DNA of 64,000 nucleotides from Typha latifolia (Eukaryota; Streptophyta; Magnoliopsida; Poales; Typhaceae), in the NCBI GenBank assembly GCA_019914945.1, contig CM034099.1:3224001-3288000 (forward strand), given 5' to 3'. A program made the position numbers and the translations under genes. Below the pieces are notes generated by a model, which saw only the letters and a program-made list of their open reading frames with translations, made no database searches and had not been told where the DNA came from. Shown piece after piece: positions 48,616-64,000 of the stretch (the stretch's first letter is position 1; every line of letters begins with the position of its first letter).

Positions 48616-49117
48616 TTCAGACTTTCAGTTCTCTCAGTTTGTCTCTTCAAGAGACGACAACTGTTCAGTATTACTAACCACCAAAGCTCCATATGTGACC
48701 TTAAATTGAGGTGAAAAACTGAAACATGTAGCTGAACCAAGAATCTGACATATTCAGAAACTGGCACAAGGCAAAAAATGAATCACAGTATAATACAGAG
48801 CACCCTAGAACTCATATAGCTACTACCGAAATTTGCTAGAAATAGCACGGTAAATTTCTTTCGTTCCATCAAATGTGATTCAAGGGCAGAACACACCAAA
48901 CTATTTATAGAAAAGCTAATGAATTAAATTGAACATCACAACCTAAAGATAAATCTAACATGTCAAAAGTACCACGTTGCACGTAATGCAAACCAGTACA
49001 GACTACAGACTCCCAGCACCCCATTGCACATAACATGGATTTGCAGCTAATTACAAATTGCTTAGCACTCTAAATTATGAGAACAGAATTAGCAGCAGCT
49101 CAACCACAGAATGGAGA

Positions 49118-51331
49118 TCATATACATGTACGACAGTATGGGCAGTCTCCACATCTGCGCAACCATGGGGTTAGGCATGAAGGATGGAATCTATGGCCAC
49201 AACACAGCCTCATCAGCACAACCCCCTCGTAGAATTTCTCAAGGCATATAGAACACTCGGGTGATGCCATTGTAACTTCATCATCCTCTTCTGCAGACTG
49301 GAAAACTTCTACCTCTAGACTCTCAAGAGCTTCCTTGCTGAGACCTGGAGGCCTCTTGTTGCTGTCATCTTGGACAAATAAGGCTTCCTCTGAGTCGTCA
49401 ATTGGGTTCTCAAATGGTGAACTTGATCCATACCAATTTCTCTCAGTTTCCCAGTTCCCAATGTTAATAACTCTAAAGACATCGGTGCCTGCAAAATCAT
49501 CCCAAGAGATGCGCGAAGCTGAAGTAGTACGCCTGGCAACAGATGACAGAGTTGTCAAAAATACAAAATTGTAGAAAATAGAAAGCAAATAAATTTCAAG
49601 TTCTCCGAATTTTGGAAAAATTATGAAATTGACTGATAAAGCTTGTTTGGCATATTAATACATGTCTAGGCTGCTAATAAAGCAAACCTGCTTCCAGCAA
49701 GAGAAATGCCTCTTAATCTTTCTAAAAGTCGTGCCCTTGCCTGTTGCACAGCACCAGGAAGTCTATCAGTCCTATTTAACCGCAATCTGTCAACTCCATT
49801 TGTAATTTCATTGCTGCTGCTAGTGCCTGCGCCAGATCCACTGGCAGCATCGATATCTATTGGAGCCGATTCCCTTATCTGAAAATACCCAAACTGAAGT
49901 AAAATTGACTCCTCCAGGAAATATAGACCAAAATCATTATTGATCTTTCTCTACAGTCACTATAAAAAAGATGAGCTGTGAGAAAATATGTATATGGCAG
50001 ATATTACCTATATATTTGAGAGTACTAATGCAATACTTCACTTGTTTATAATGCACAAAACAGAGAGGATAATTATGTACTAAAAGCAAGGAAAAAATTT
50101 AGCTCATGGAACAGAAGTAGCAACTGAAGGATTTCAACCATACTAGTACATCTACATATACTTTCTCCACACAAGAGGATGCTTGACCCTCTCTAATGCT
50201 AAATCAACAATTCCTTAGTGGGAAAAATATAATTAACGTATAACTATGTTAAAACTTCAACAAGATTCTGTATGTACAACTCCATTAGAAAAACTTTTTG
50301 CTTGAAGATACAGGGAAATCAACTAAAATTAGTTTTGAACAAAAGCAAAGAGCATCTCTTAAATTATCCAGGCATGACAACCACGAGTGCATGTAGCTAA
50401 AGGTGTCCATAAAGCACCACAGAGATCTAAAATGCCGAAGTAAATAACAATTGCCAAATAGTGAAAGGTGCTTCACGAAATAATGGAACAATTTACACTA
50501 TTGCTAGTATATATTTGTCTTGCATTACTAATCTATGGCTTTAAAGCAATCTATATGCGAATATTAAGAGCAAACGAGCCAATACCAAATTACCAGAGTT
50601 GATTCCTGCAAATTATAGCAAAAGAATTCCACAAATCTCATTAAATGGTACTCTTCAATCAAATAAACCTATTTGAGACTGAGATTGCTGGGGAAAAGTG
50701 GGTGGCCAGTTTCTTCAGGGAACATAAATCTAATAATAGTTCTCTTTTTGGTCCGCAATAACAATTCCAATGACTGGAACTCGATATCCTCATGGACTTC
50801 CTTAACTTATCCCCCCAATGACAGGAACAAGGAGCATCTATTCCCTAAAAACCAAGAAGAAAATATCTTATCCCAGCGGATGGTACAGTATGGTATGTTT
50901 ATACAAAACCGATCGTACATAAAGGAACATCTTTTATCCAATTCAACCGATTTCCCTAGAATACGAGCAACCAAAGCCCTGATCTTTCTTTGTGAGTTCA
51001 CGTTCACTAAAAATCTAATCCTAAACACACAAAAGGAGACAACTTCAAGCATAGAAACGTCTATTGCCTAGGTTCAGAGGTTCGATCTCCATATCCTTAC
51101 AGTTTGGGACCCGTGGTGGCAAACGTAGCGACTCTGCGGCGTCCCGACATGCGATCGACCGGTAGCGGCGGTGCCGTCCTCTCTGCGACGAAGGCGGCCA
51201 CGACGGCGCCGGTTGCGGCGGAGATCCTGGTCGCGATCGGAGACGAACGGGTCGACCCTTAACGGATTCGGATCCGGACCCGATAACCTGCGAGACCTCC
51301 AGTTGTAGAAGAGCTCCGAAGCGCTGGTCAT
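49118..51331 (-). CDS. RING-H2 E3 ubiquitin ligase, RHY1A-like
   Basis: Minus-strand exons 51331-51101, 49878-49688 and 49532-49118 give 278 residues. The N terminus MTSASELFYNWRSRR and the middle block LPGAVQQARARLLERLRG are conserved in a plant RING family that I associate with RHY1A. The RING-H2 finger is at the C terminus, C234 to C274: CSICLEKF, CGHRFHPSCLTPWL, CGDCPYC. It fits C-x2-C...C-x-H-x2-H-x2-C-x10-C-x2-C, so it should bind two zinc ions and recruit an E2. The protein ends four residues after the last cysteine. The start was chosen as MTSASELF because an overlapping frame starting at 51335 does not give this conserved N terminus. Substrates are unknown. Confidence 0.85.
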
Positions 51332-52374
51332 CCAAATCGATGCTTTCCTTTGGTCTCCGTCTCCTTCCTCGTCGCTCTTATTTGGGCACAGGAGGGGGAA
51401 ACGTTTTTGGGGTAGCAGTGAACGATGCGACGACTGGTATTCTCGGGATAAGACCGGCGTAGTATCCTTAACCAGAGCCTCTGGTTAACTATCGAAGTTA
51501 TTACGAAAGAATCTATTTTGGGTCTTTTTTTTTTATTTGACTAACTATTTTGGTCTGTTAAGCTGCCATATATCAAGTCTTTCAAAAAAAAAAAAAAAAT
51601 ATTGAATTATTTAGCGTTTTTACTTAATAATAAAAAGTTAATGATAGTTTTAGGTCTTCTTTGGTTTAAGAAGATTAAGTCCTGAACTCAATTAGTTAAT
51701 CTTATTTTAAAAAATATTAATTTTAATTAGATATAAAAAAATAAAAAAAATATTTAGTTTAGACGTCACTGAACCGGTTTAGAAAGAATTAATGTTTTAC
51801 TGATACTGTTGAATAATTCATAAATAACGGTTGAGATGAATTTAGAAAAAAAAAACCTCTCTTTAGTAATAAATTTACTTAGTGGACCGAAATGATAAAA
51901 AAAAAGAAGTTAAAAACGGATTATTTTGGTCAAAAATACTGCCAGCTTCTAATATTTTTCGTGTCAAAGCCTCTTCGCGGAGCTAGCGCTTGCAATTTGA
52001 AACATCTAAGAGGACAAAAATGCCCTTTTGAATATTCTTGAATAGTTCACATTCCAAGTTGATCCTTTTTTGCACTCATGCCCTTCTAATATTGATATTT
52101 GTGTATAATACCCATCAAAGCACTTCCTTTCGTTCTCCCCTCAAATACTCTTCTTTATCCACGCCTTTCTCGCTCCACAACTACTTCTCTGCGTTCAAAC
52201 TAACGCATTCTTCGTGTCTCCCTTCACACAATTTGGATCGATCACAAAACAAGATACCAAGGCAATCCCATGCATGCACGTAGCCCGTTCAAATTTTAGC
52301 TATAAATTGTTCCCCCAGATCATTAATACTCGATCGTATCTAAAGTACTTCTAATTACATAACGCTAGCTAATT
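51332..52374. other. Divergent intergenic region
   Basis: About 1 kb between the start codons of the RING-H2 gene (-) and the glycine-rich protein gene (+). It is AT-rich with homopolymer A and T tracts around 51520-51910. The glycine-rich gene's TATA box and an RY element are at the right end. Confidence 0.6.
52269..52307 (+). promoter_or_regulatory. RY element and TATA box of the glycine-rich protein gene
   Basis: CATGCATG at 52269-52276 is the RY core recognised by B3-domain regulators in seed promoters. TATAAAT at 52301-52307 lies 68 bases before the ATG, a reasonable TATA position. Function is inferred from the motifs only. Confidence 0.5.
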
Positions 52375-52779
52375 ATGTCAGGGTTTAGAGTTGCTTCTCT
52401 GCCTCTCCTCTTCCTTTATTTTGGGCTCATTAGCTACGTACCAGTGGAAGCTAGAGTGCTAGGAAGAATGCTATCATATGAGGACCATGGAAAAGTGGAG
52501 AAAGAACGCCAATCTTTAGATAGTCTACTCTCAAATGGCTATGGATTGGGATTTGGCAGTGGAGGAAGCTTCGGCGGAGGTGTAGGCGGTGGCAATGGTG
52601 GTGCTAGTTTTGGGTATGGAGGTAGTTTCGGCGGCGGCGGGTTCGGTTTCGGCTCAGGCGTCGGCTCGGGGTTTGGCGGCGGATATGGTTCAGGTGGTAG
52701 TGGTGTCGGCGGCGGCATTGGCTTTGGCAGTGGCACTCCTCACAAAGGATACGGAGGGGAATCATTAGCTAATCCTTAG
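52375..52779 (+). CDS. Secreted glycine-rich protein
   Basis: Intronless, 134 residues. A strong signal peptide (SLPLLFLYFGLISYVPVEA) is cleaved after about A26. A short polar segment with YEDHGKVEKERQSLDSLLS follows, then a glycine-rich domain from about residue 55 made of GFG, GGS and GYG units with regularly spaced aromatics. This is the layout of class I-type plant glycine-rich proteins, usually exported to the cell wall. The tail (HKGYGGESLANP) is less repetitive. Specific function is not predictable. The proline-rich frame on the other strand is a shadow. Confidence 0.82.
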   Translation: MSGFRVASLPLLFLYFGLISYVPVEARVLGRMLSYEDHGKVEKERQSLDSLLSNGYGLGFGSGGSFGGGVGGGNGGASFGYGGSFGGGGFGFGSGVGSGFGGGYGSGGSGVGGGIGFGSGTPHKGYGGESLANP

Positions 52780-53171
52780 TAAGAATAAGTGTGTCTACAT
52801 TGGAATAAGGTTGATTTGTTTTTGAAGGTGATAGAGATTTCTTATCTTCTTATAATAGTATATCTTTCATTGGCTAATCACATGCATTGGTTTCAGTAAA
52901 TTAAATCTCCGAATCTAATATGAGATGAGACAATTCGATCTGGAATGGCTGTCTACAATATTGTTTGTCAAACTAGGCACCTTCGTATTTTGGGAATAGA
53001 CATGGCAAAATCTTGACTAAGATATTCAATGTATTCCCTCTTAAAATCAACCAATCTGAATATTAATTATCAAAACAGGACCATCTTTATGAGGAAAATG
53101 CTTCCTCTAAGTAGTTCTCTAAACTGTGATAATTACTTTGAGAAGTAGAGTTGGTTCTATGAGAGGAGTCG
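52780..53171. other. Short intergenic region
   Basis: About 390 bases downstream of the glycine-rich protein gene. AT-rich, with no feature seen beyond its likely 3' untranslated region. Confidence 0.6.
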
Positions 53172-53245
53172 GTGTCGTCTCTTAACTCTTCACCGTCTCC
53201 TACGATACTCGCGCGCTTCTACCTTGAAAGAACTCCTCGCGAGGG

Positions 53246-53276
<31 letters not shown>

Positions 53277-55543
53277 CTAGTTTGGATCTCATGGCCTCGG
53301 GAGGGAAAAGATCGACTTTTTGTACGTGCTCCTCTACTGCTCTACCTTCTTCCTCGTTGGGTTCTTCGCCCTGCTCTCGCCTCTCGCCTCTTTCTTCCCC
53401 TTTTAGGAATCCTACAACGACGGCGGTCATGGTGGGGAATCCAGAAGAATTCGGAGTACAAGCAATGCCGCATGGGGCTCCTCTAGTAAATCTGCTTTGG
53501 CGACGGTTCGGGAACATTTATCCGGGCATCTGAAGATTTATCTAGAGTCCTAGGCCAGGTTGAGGAGAAGATTGCAAAGATTACCATGATTCCAAGAGAT
53601 CATGGGGAGGTATACTGCTTACAACTTGTTGAGTTTGAAGGATTTTCTTGTTTTTAAGGAAATAGTTACTTGTTAGACTTCTAATGTAATCATTGAGTAC
53701 TTTCAAGTCTTCTTCCTAAATTTGCAACAACAAAAAAATGGTTATCTCTACCTTATAATATATAAATATCAAATACTGGAAGAGCATGAGAGGCATACAG
53801 TCCTATAGAGCCAAGCTTGTAATGGGATTTCGAGGAAAGGTGAAAAGTTAAAAGACTTTTGGGTCATATTCTATTAATCTATCATTCTATCTTGAGGACT
53901 TCCAAATGATGGCTGGATCAATGCTCTAATCTTTTTTGTATAAGCATAATAGCAGTGCCGTAGTTATCGAGTAACATTAAGAATGTTACTCCATCCTTCA
54001 TCCTTTTCCCATTAGGAATATTTTCCAATCACCTCAACCCTTGCCAATTCACGACCCATACAGATGTATCTGAACAACTGGGCATACTATAGCTATTTAT
54101 AAGATTATTTTTCCTCTTGTTTAGCTACTCGTTAGACATCTGGTTGACATAAAATTCCACAGAAGAGCAACAGGGTACACACTTAATTAAAGTGAACATC
54201 TCCTTCTGTTGTGTTTTATCTTCATATTGATTCTTACCGTTTAACTTAACATAGCTTACTTACTATCAAATTGTAGCTTGGCTTGACTACCTGTAGTTAG
54301 TTAGCCTATTGATGTGCAGAACTTGAGCTGTATCAATTGAAAGTTTGGGATATTGAGATTTTTTATGTTTCCAGTCAATACTGGTATATGCTATTTGGCT
54401 CAATAAGCAGTTTGGCTCAATAATACATTATCTCTTAGACTTCTATTTTTTGGGAATAAATCTAATGTTGCTCAGTATAACATATTTTATCATTTTTATA
54501 TATTGTTGCTAGAGCAAAGAAACATTACATGTTGATCAAATTTCATAAAGGTGTATTATTGCAGCATAACTTCAATTACTGACAGCATAGAAATCTACTT
54601 CAGAACAGCTCTTGCAGAATGGTTTAAATATGGATATTGGCTATGACTAACACAATTGTATTGGCTTAAGGGTGAAACCAAAACAAGGGGATGGTCTTTT
54701 ATTTTATTCAATGTTAGTGAACGGAACAATTGCCGAAGTATGCACCTTCTCTTTTGAGCTCTTTTAGTAACTTGTGGTTTTGTTTCTTCTTTTATTTTTT
54801 ATTCCTCTGTAGATGCAGTCTTGCATTTCAGATAGTTTGTAATTGCCACCATGATTTCTTTTACAAAATGATAGCTTTACACTGAACCAGTGTCTTAAAC
54901 AAAGAAAATGATGACAATTTAGTTTTATTTTCTTGAAAGTGACTCAACACTCTTTCAAAGTTAAAATGTGGAGCTTTCTTTTGTGAAATTGGCAAGTCAT
55001 AATCACTTACTGGTTTGATCACAGCATGTCTTTGCCTATATGATCTTCCAACCAAGAACTGTCATCCCGCAGTGTAAGCATGGGCAATCCGTATACCATC
55101 TAAGGTTAGATTACTTGAAGATTAATACGATAACTATATACGATCTACTCTTTTTCATATATTTTTATTTTCTAATTATATTACAGCCTTCTACTTCTCT
55201 TTAACGCTCGATTTGAGTATTTTTTTTTTGTGGTTGGAAAAATGATGAATGAAGAAGCAAGCATGAATTACTCTTAGATAAGCCTGCACAACAACTTAAT
55301 GTTCTTATCTTAATAGCGGAATGTTAATTTTAGCTTAATTGACTAACATGTTCAGGTGATACCTTATAAGTTTCTATCCTCATATTTTTTTTCCTAACCT
55401 TTTCCTTTCTAGTTGATTGATGTCATAGATTATAAGTTGAATCTTTTCTTTGTTTTTGGCAGGCGATCGCTCATAAGAGGAGGAGAGGAGAGAAATGGGT
55501 AGCAAGTAAGTGGATAAGAAATCAGATATCATTAGATTTATAG
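53172..55543 (+). pseudogene. Possible interrupted or pseudogenised small gene
   Basis: In one frame, 53172-53486 ends with two consecutive stops (TAG at 53484, TAA at 53487). The same frame then continues with protein-like sequence (FGDGSGTFIRASEDLSRVLG, VEEKIAKITMIPRDHGE) to a good donor at 53610. A matching-phase acceptor at 55462 gives AIAHKRRRGEKWVASK and a stop at 55541-55543. A second frame around 53290-53405 reads as a membrane helix (FLYVLLYCSTFFLVGFFALL). I do not recognise the family. It may be a real gene with exons I have not resolved, or a gene broken by the stops and a frameshift. A (GA)14 run sits in its 5' part. Confidence 0.3.
53246..53273. repeat. (GA)14 microsatellite
   Basis: An uninterrupted GA run in the leader or early exon of the doubtful gene at 53172-55543. 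Confidence 0.95.
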
Positions 55544-56681
55544 TAATATTGGTGTTCTAATTATTGGATAAACATTGCTTGCAAATTCCAGGTACTTGCA
55601 TGGATTAACGCCTGCAAATAACATCAGTGGACAAAGTTGGCTCTTGAATACATTTACATCCCAAAATCCTAGCCATCTAAATTTCCAAGTCCTTTATAGG
55701 GGGGGGGGGACAAAAAATAAATCATACAAAGTGACATGATGATGATAGATGACTTTGACTTTGTTTTCTCCCACATTAAGAGACCTCAGAATCAATCAGA
55801 AACAAGGTAGTGATATTAGTGTCAAACGGCTGTTATACCCTTATTTGTAATCCTCACTATTTTATTTTTCATATATGATAACTGCAATCTAATCGTAGAA
55901 ATCTAAGGTTTTCTACGTATACTTAAAATTGCAGAGCTATAAATAAATATAAAAATAGAAAAAAAATCTAATCTCACAATAAAGAACTCATATAGATCAT
56001 AATATACACCTCAAAAAATATTAACTCGTCACAAATAAAAACAATTAAACTTAGAAGACGACCCGGTCTCTTATCTAGCAAAATTCTAATTTATTAAATG
56101 CTCGCATACACTGGTTGGCGTAGCTCTGTGACTAAATAAGACAACGAACAATATAACACAAACTATTCTCAGGAATAATGCACCAAATTAGACAAGAAAA
56201 AGAAATTTAGCATGAGTGAAATAAAAGCAAGTTTAGTACTGTTTTTTTTTTAATAAAAAATTAACAAAATATTATTAAGAAAGGATCGTACTTCTATTTC
56301 TTTTAATTATTGATGTACTAAAACCAATGTACACTGTCCTAGTGATTAACAACACTTTAGGGTACATTCCAATGTACTCTTAACCATATGATATAGTTCA
56401 ACTCTTTCACACCGAACCTTCTTCCCCTGAGTCTCGGACCATGTCTCAGAACTCTCTCTCTCTCTCTAGTAGAGTGGGCCCCACACTACAAGGGCGAACC
56501 AAACCCCACGCCAACGACGAAGGCGCCTCCCTTTGTCTCGCCTCGCTTCCGTCCTGTTTGACTGCTGACTTCCACTAAAGAAAAAAGATATCTCCTTTTT
56601 GACCATTAACTACTCCTCCTTGCCATCCCACCATTCCCAGAACAAGCTCTTCCGTTTCTCTCTTTCTCTTGCTAGATTCTA
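55544..56681. other. Intergenic region
   Basis: About 1.1 kb. It contains a G-run near 55700 and AT-rich sequence. The last few hundred bases, pyrimidine-rich with a short TC run near 56454, are the likely promoter and leader of the LRR gene. No gene is supported. Confidence 0.55.
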
Positions 56682-58787
56682 ATGGCGTCTTTGTCTCTGC
56701 TCCCCTTCTCCTTCGTCCTCTTCCTCCTCGCGGCGTCTCCGGTTATCTCCACCAACTCCGAAGGTATCACTTTCGACTGCCCTCTTCCTTTTTCTTTGTG
56801 AAAGGAGAGAGAGAGAGAGATGTGTTCTGCTTTTCGATTTCGATTCAATTGGTTGACGGGTCGCGAACCCAATTCGCAGGGGAGGCTTTGCACGCGCTCC
56901 GCACGAAGCTTTCGGATCCAACCAACGTGCTCCAGAGCTGGGACCCCACCCTCGTCAACCCCTGCACCTGGTTCCATGTCACCTGCGATGATCGCAACCG
57001 TGTAATTCGCCTGTAAACGCCTAATTTTCCCTATTTCTCCCCTCGGATCGTTCTCCTTTTTAGCCTTCTTCAGTTGTAAAAGGTTGAACCCTTTGTTTGG
57101 TTTTGGTCGCAGGGATTTGGGGAATTCTAATATCTCTGGCCCTCTTGGCCCTGAGCTTGGTCGACTGCAGCACCTCCAATATCTGTAAAAAAAATTTATC
57201 CATATCTTCTTCTTTCTTTCTGTTATTATGATGTTTTCTTTTTCTTTTTTCTGGTCAAAAGATGGGATTTTGATTATGGGTAGGGGTTAAATTCGCAGGG
57301 AGCTGTACAGGAACAACTTTGAAGGGAAAATTCCGGAGGAATTGGGTAATTTGAAGAACTTAATAAGCATGGACTTGTATGGGAACCATCTTCAAGGGCA
57401 GATTCCAAAGTCATTTGGTAAATTGAAGTCCCTTAGATTCTTGTAAGTCATCAAACTCTAACAAGTCTTTTTGCCCCCCCACTTTAGTGTCATATTTGAT
57501 TTGAAGGTGTTGCTTATATGCTCTGTTCTTTTTGTTCACACAAGGCGTCTGAACAACAATAAGCTAAAGGGATCCATTCCAAGAGAGCTAGCCTCACTCT
57601 CGAACCTCAAAGTCATGTAAGTTAATGCCGGACTTGAATCTCCTTCTTATTCCTTTGATTGTTTGTGTATGCATTGGTACTAAAAGATTGTCATCAACTT
57701 TTTCAGTGATCTTTCGAATAACGATCTTTGCGGAACCATACCAATTGATGGCCCATTTTCCACTTTCCCCCCTCAAAGGTAACGGTAGACACCCATCTAT
57801 ATGATAATTTTTAGATATTTTGAAGATTAGTTTTAGGCTATCATATCCTAGAAGTTGTATTTCAGCCTAGTGAAAGGGTAATCACTGTTGTCTGTTGATA
57901 GAGCAATAAAAAGAAAGAGTTAAAAATTAGTATTTCTTATCATTACTGTTGTATAGGCATCCGTAGATACTATTACTCATATCTTGGGCATTAACCACCT
58001 TGTCGTAGAAAATGCTAGCTATAATTTATTTTTTCCTCTCCCTTAATTGAAAGTTGAAGCTAAAGAAATTTTCACTCTTCATGGTGTGGCATAATTATGC
58101 ATGAGCAATTTGTTTTGTACTATTTGCTGTGCTCTGTTAGATGTCATTCTTCATTTTTCCAGGGTAGTAGTATCTATCCCTTTGATGTAGGCTAATGTCA
58201 GGATTTCTCTTCTTATCACATGTAAAGAATGATGGCTCTTAATGCAATGTTAATTAAGAACCCGTTGCTTTCATTCCATCCTATGCTGAAGAATGGATCT
58301 CAGTCAGCTAATCGTTAAAATAAGATCAGTCATAAATCTGCAACTTTTTGCTGTTGGTTTATCAAGAAATTCAATTAACGAAGATGTATGTTCAAATACT
58401 ATTCATCACATGCCTAGTTTACAAGTTTCCATTCAATTGCTTATGACCTTGATGTCCTGTTCTTATCATAGTCTACTGACTTGTAGAGTTGTCCTCATGG
58501 ACTGAAAAGGGCATGTTTAGCTACAGTCTAGAGTGCCCTACATTGTCTCATTTCCAAAATTTTCTGTCTGTGAGAAGATCTAAATGAAATAAAGTAGGCA
58601 TGGTTACTGCTACTCTTACTAGCTATAAAATTTTCTTACTTAAAAGAAAAAAAGAACCCCAGCTTTATTTGATTGGCGTATCTGAGCATGTTTTTCTCTC
58701 TTTTTCTGGCATTTCAGCTTCGAAAACAACAGCAGACTCAATGGACCGGAACTTCAAGGATTAGTTCCTTATGACTTTGGATGTTGA
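56682..58787 (+). CDS. Short secreted leucine-rich repeat protein (SERK-ectodomain-like, no kinase)
   Basis: Exons 56682-56763, 56880-57012, 57113-57184, 57299-57442, 57545-57616, 57707-57778 and 58718-58787 give 214 residues. A signal peptide ([20 protein letters not shown]) is followed by the LRR N-terminal cap: [20 protein letters not shown] and the paired-cysteine motif [12 protein letters not shown]. Five LRRs of the LxxLxLxxNxLxGxIPxxL kind follow, then a C-terminal cap ending FGC. It looks like the outer part of a SERK receptor kinase, but it stops before any membrane helix or kinase. Plants have such stand-alone proteins (rice OsLRR1 and Arabidopsis relatives, about 218 residues) with proposed roles in defence or as partners of receptor kinases. 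LRR exons are 72 or 144 bases long, one repeat per 72. Confidence 0.92.
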
Positions 58788-59695
58788 GAGCGTCTACTAA
58801 TACTGAAGTAGTATCTGTAAGAAATCCTATCAATGTGGTTGTAGAGAACTTGCTGAGAGGATATAGAATCTTGGCAGTAAGAAATACCGGTATTTAATGT
58901 TACTGGCCAATCTATTTATGGACTACATAACTTGAATATAATGTAAGAAGATTGATGAGCTTATATATATATTTGTTAAACTGCATGTTGCAAAATCAGA
59001 TGCCTAAGGTTCATCTTTTGTATTCTTTCATGTATTAATCTCGATCCGTAAAGCTCCCATAGAGTTTTTTGCAATCCAGAAGATTTGGGTAATGACTGTT
59101 TGTTTCTGTGTCTGTGGGAGCTGAAACACAATTATGCAGAAAAGGGGTTATGTCCTTGCCTGTCTCGTTGGAACAACCACTGGTGTCAAGCAAAAGTTAA
59201 TATGAGACGCCATCCTACTCTTAGTCTCATGTTTTGTTTCTCCAACACCACTTACACCTTAGCTTAGTAACGGATCTTCCATCACCAGGCTACAGTGAAC
59301 AACCCACTGATAGCAATTCCAGTAAGATTAATCTCATGAAGCAATTGCTCGATTTCTAATGAAATCATACGAGAACAGTCTTATCTCAACAACCTTCACC
59401 CTTTCTCTCGATAAACACCAGCTATATTTTGACCCCTTCACACTGACAAGAACACATCTTTAAATTTCAGGACTCTCACCCAGCAGCCAACAAAACAGGA
59501 GAATTCATATTAAGAAATTTTAAACAAGAACACATGGGAAAAAGAAAAGAAAAAAGAGTGCTTATGCTTATAGAGTAACCGGATCATCAGAGGTCAATGG
59601 TGTCGCTGAAGGAACATTGCTCAGATATATTAAGTACCCAAATAAATATCACCATCTATGGCATAATACAACTTCAATTTTCTGCACCTTCCCTA
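58788..59695. other. Intergenic region between convergent genes
   Basis: About 900 bases between the stops of the LRR gene (+) and the CK2 alpha gene (-). It should hold both 3' untranslated regions. No other feature is seen. Confidence 0.6.
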
Positions 59696-63168
<3,473 letters not shown>

Positions 63169-64000
63169 CTGCAAATCCCAATAAGGAATCACTAGGTGAG
63201 AACATAAAAAGATCAGCTAAACAAAAAATTTCCAAAATTCATTCCTATTCATTGAGACAGTTGACAGATTACACTGTTAGGAAGTACCAGTAACTTCATT
63301 TTGAGAGTAAAATATAACAACATCTTATCATTTAGTGTTATGTAGAAGATATATCATCAACTAGGACGTTAAAGGGATTCACAAATATCAAAATCATCCT
63401 TGAATGAGGAACTATAAGAACAAAAATTCTGAAATATATTCAGCCATACTGCTGAAAAGATGGAAATATTTCAGCTTCCCAGTACTAAAGTCCTTACTGA
63501 CAAAAGAATGCAAAACATACTTATTGGTAGAAGGTTTACAATATGAAAATAGATTTCTGCTTTCTAGTCCTCTTTCATATGTCACATCTCATCTCAATGA
63601 TCCTAAGATACTTTAGAGGCCAAAAATCTTGTCAGAAAAATTGAGCTAGACATCTTTATCACTGACAAAGAATACCAAAGGAGTTAATGTAACAATTTTC
63701 CTTTAAATGTGTTCTAATTTGCACCGTGTATTTACTATTTAGCTGAACATATTTCATGCATAGGACAAAAAACATGTTTTTGGAAAGACAAGGCCACTTA
63801 TGATATCTTTCACTTCATTTGGCATTCTATAATTGTTTTCTAGGAAAAAAAATTTACTCTTAAACTGAGGATTTCATGTTGTTCTAAGAAGTTGAGATAA
63901 GGATAGACTAACTGGTTTGACATATTGGAACTATTTCATCATATTTGGACCAATAAGCGTCTACCCTACTCCTTCCTCAATCTACCTGTAATTCAGTATG
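63169..64000 (-). other. Intron of the CK2 alpha gene, cut by the window edge
   Basis: 832 AT-rich bases upstream of the first visible CK2 alpha exon. No N-terminal CK2 coding sequence is present on the minus strand here, so the intron extends beyond the right edge. Confidence 0.7.

Larger units (their letters stand above)
46797..49117. other. Intergenic region, no supported gene
   Basis: About 2.3 kb between the start of the ARM/TPR gene and the stop of the RING-H2 gene, both minus strand. It holds the promoter of the former, the 3' region of the latter, an AT run at 47169-47193 and a GA/GT compound repeat at 48576-48615. Short frames here lack any recognisable domain. Confidence 0.6.

Noticed and set aside
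51045..51335. Alternative longer frame at the start of the RING-H2 gene (MDDQRFGALL)
   Set aside because: The overlapping MTSASELFY frame gives the N terminus conserved in the family and splices in phase to the next exon.
52539..52736. Proline-rich minus-strand frame
   Set aside because: Antisense of the glycine codons of the glycine-rich protein.

Overview
This is a window of nuclear DNA from a flowering plant. The genes are split by many introns (mostly GT-AG, two GC-AG), are spaced kilobases apart, and sit among AT-rich intergenic DNA, microsatellites and LTR retroelement debris. GC-rich first exons beside AT-rich introns, as in the cyclin and SWIB genes, and the GC-rich intronless ARM/TPR gene fit a monocot outside the grasses (palm, banana or ginger type). 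That placement is an inference. Gene models below were assembled by hand: each exon chain was checked for splice sites and for a total length divisible by three.

Layout, left to right. 1-5312 is nested retroelement DNA: a probable Ty3/gypsy LTR carrying a GC-rich hairpin minisatellite, then a decayed, truncated Ty1/copia element on the minus strand with 5' LTR, primer binding site, gag, protease, integrase and part of RT. 5367-9415 (+) holds all but the first exon of a GDP-mannose pyrophosphorylase alpha/KONJAC-type gene. 12577-13137 (+) is a one-finger C2H2 repressor, followed by a 136-base imperfect foldback. 15133-17088 (-) is an A3-type cyclin, divergent from 17563-22649 (+), a membrane-anchored aspartic protease. 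23691-31761 (-) is an LRR plus WD40 protein of the DHU1 type with a long intron that contains LTR-like debris. 34409-36847 (+) is a DUF620 protein. 38968-40679 (-) is a probable plastid SWIB protein. 42681-43773 (+) is a lysine-rich arabinogalactan protein. 44820-46796 (-) is an intronless ARM/TPR protein. 49118-51331 (-) is a RING-H2 ubiquitin ligase. 52375-52779 (+) is a secreted glycine-rich protein. 53172-55543 (+) is a doubtful, interrupted gene. 56682-58787 (+) is a short secreted LRR protein. 59696 to the right edge (-) is casein kinase 2 alpha, lacking its first exon(s).

The genes do not form an operon or an obvious pathway cluster. Several touch cell-wall and surface biology (GDP-mannose supply, arabinogalactan protein, glycine-rich protein, LRR protein, membrane protease), and others touch cell cycle and ubiquitin or kinase signalling. 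That mix is ordinary for a plant euchromatic arm. I found no clearly new multi-gene system. The least explained pieces are the foldback at 13445-13580, the hairpin minisatellite in the left LTR, a tandem array of primer-binding-site-like units at 30600-30706, and the interrupted gene at 53172-55543.
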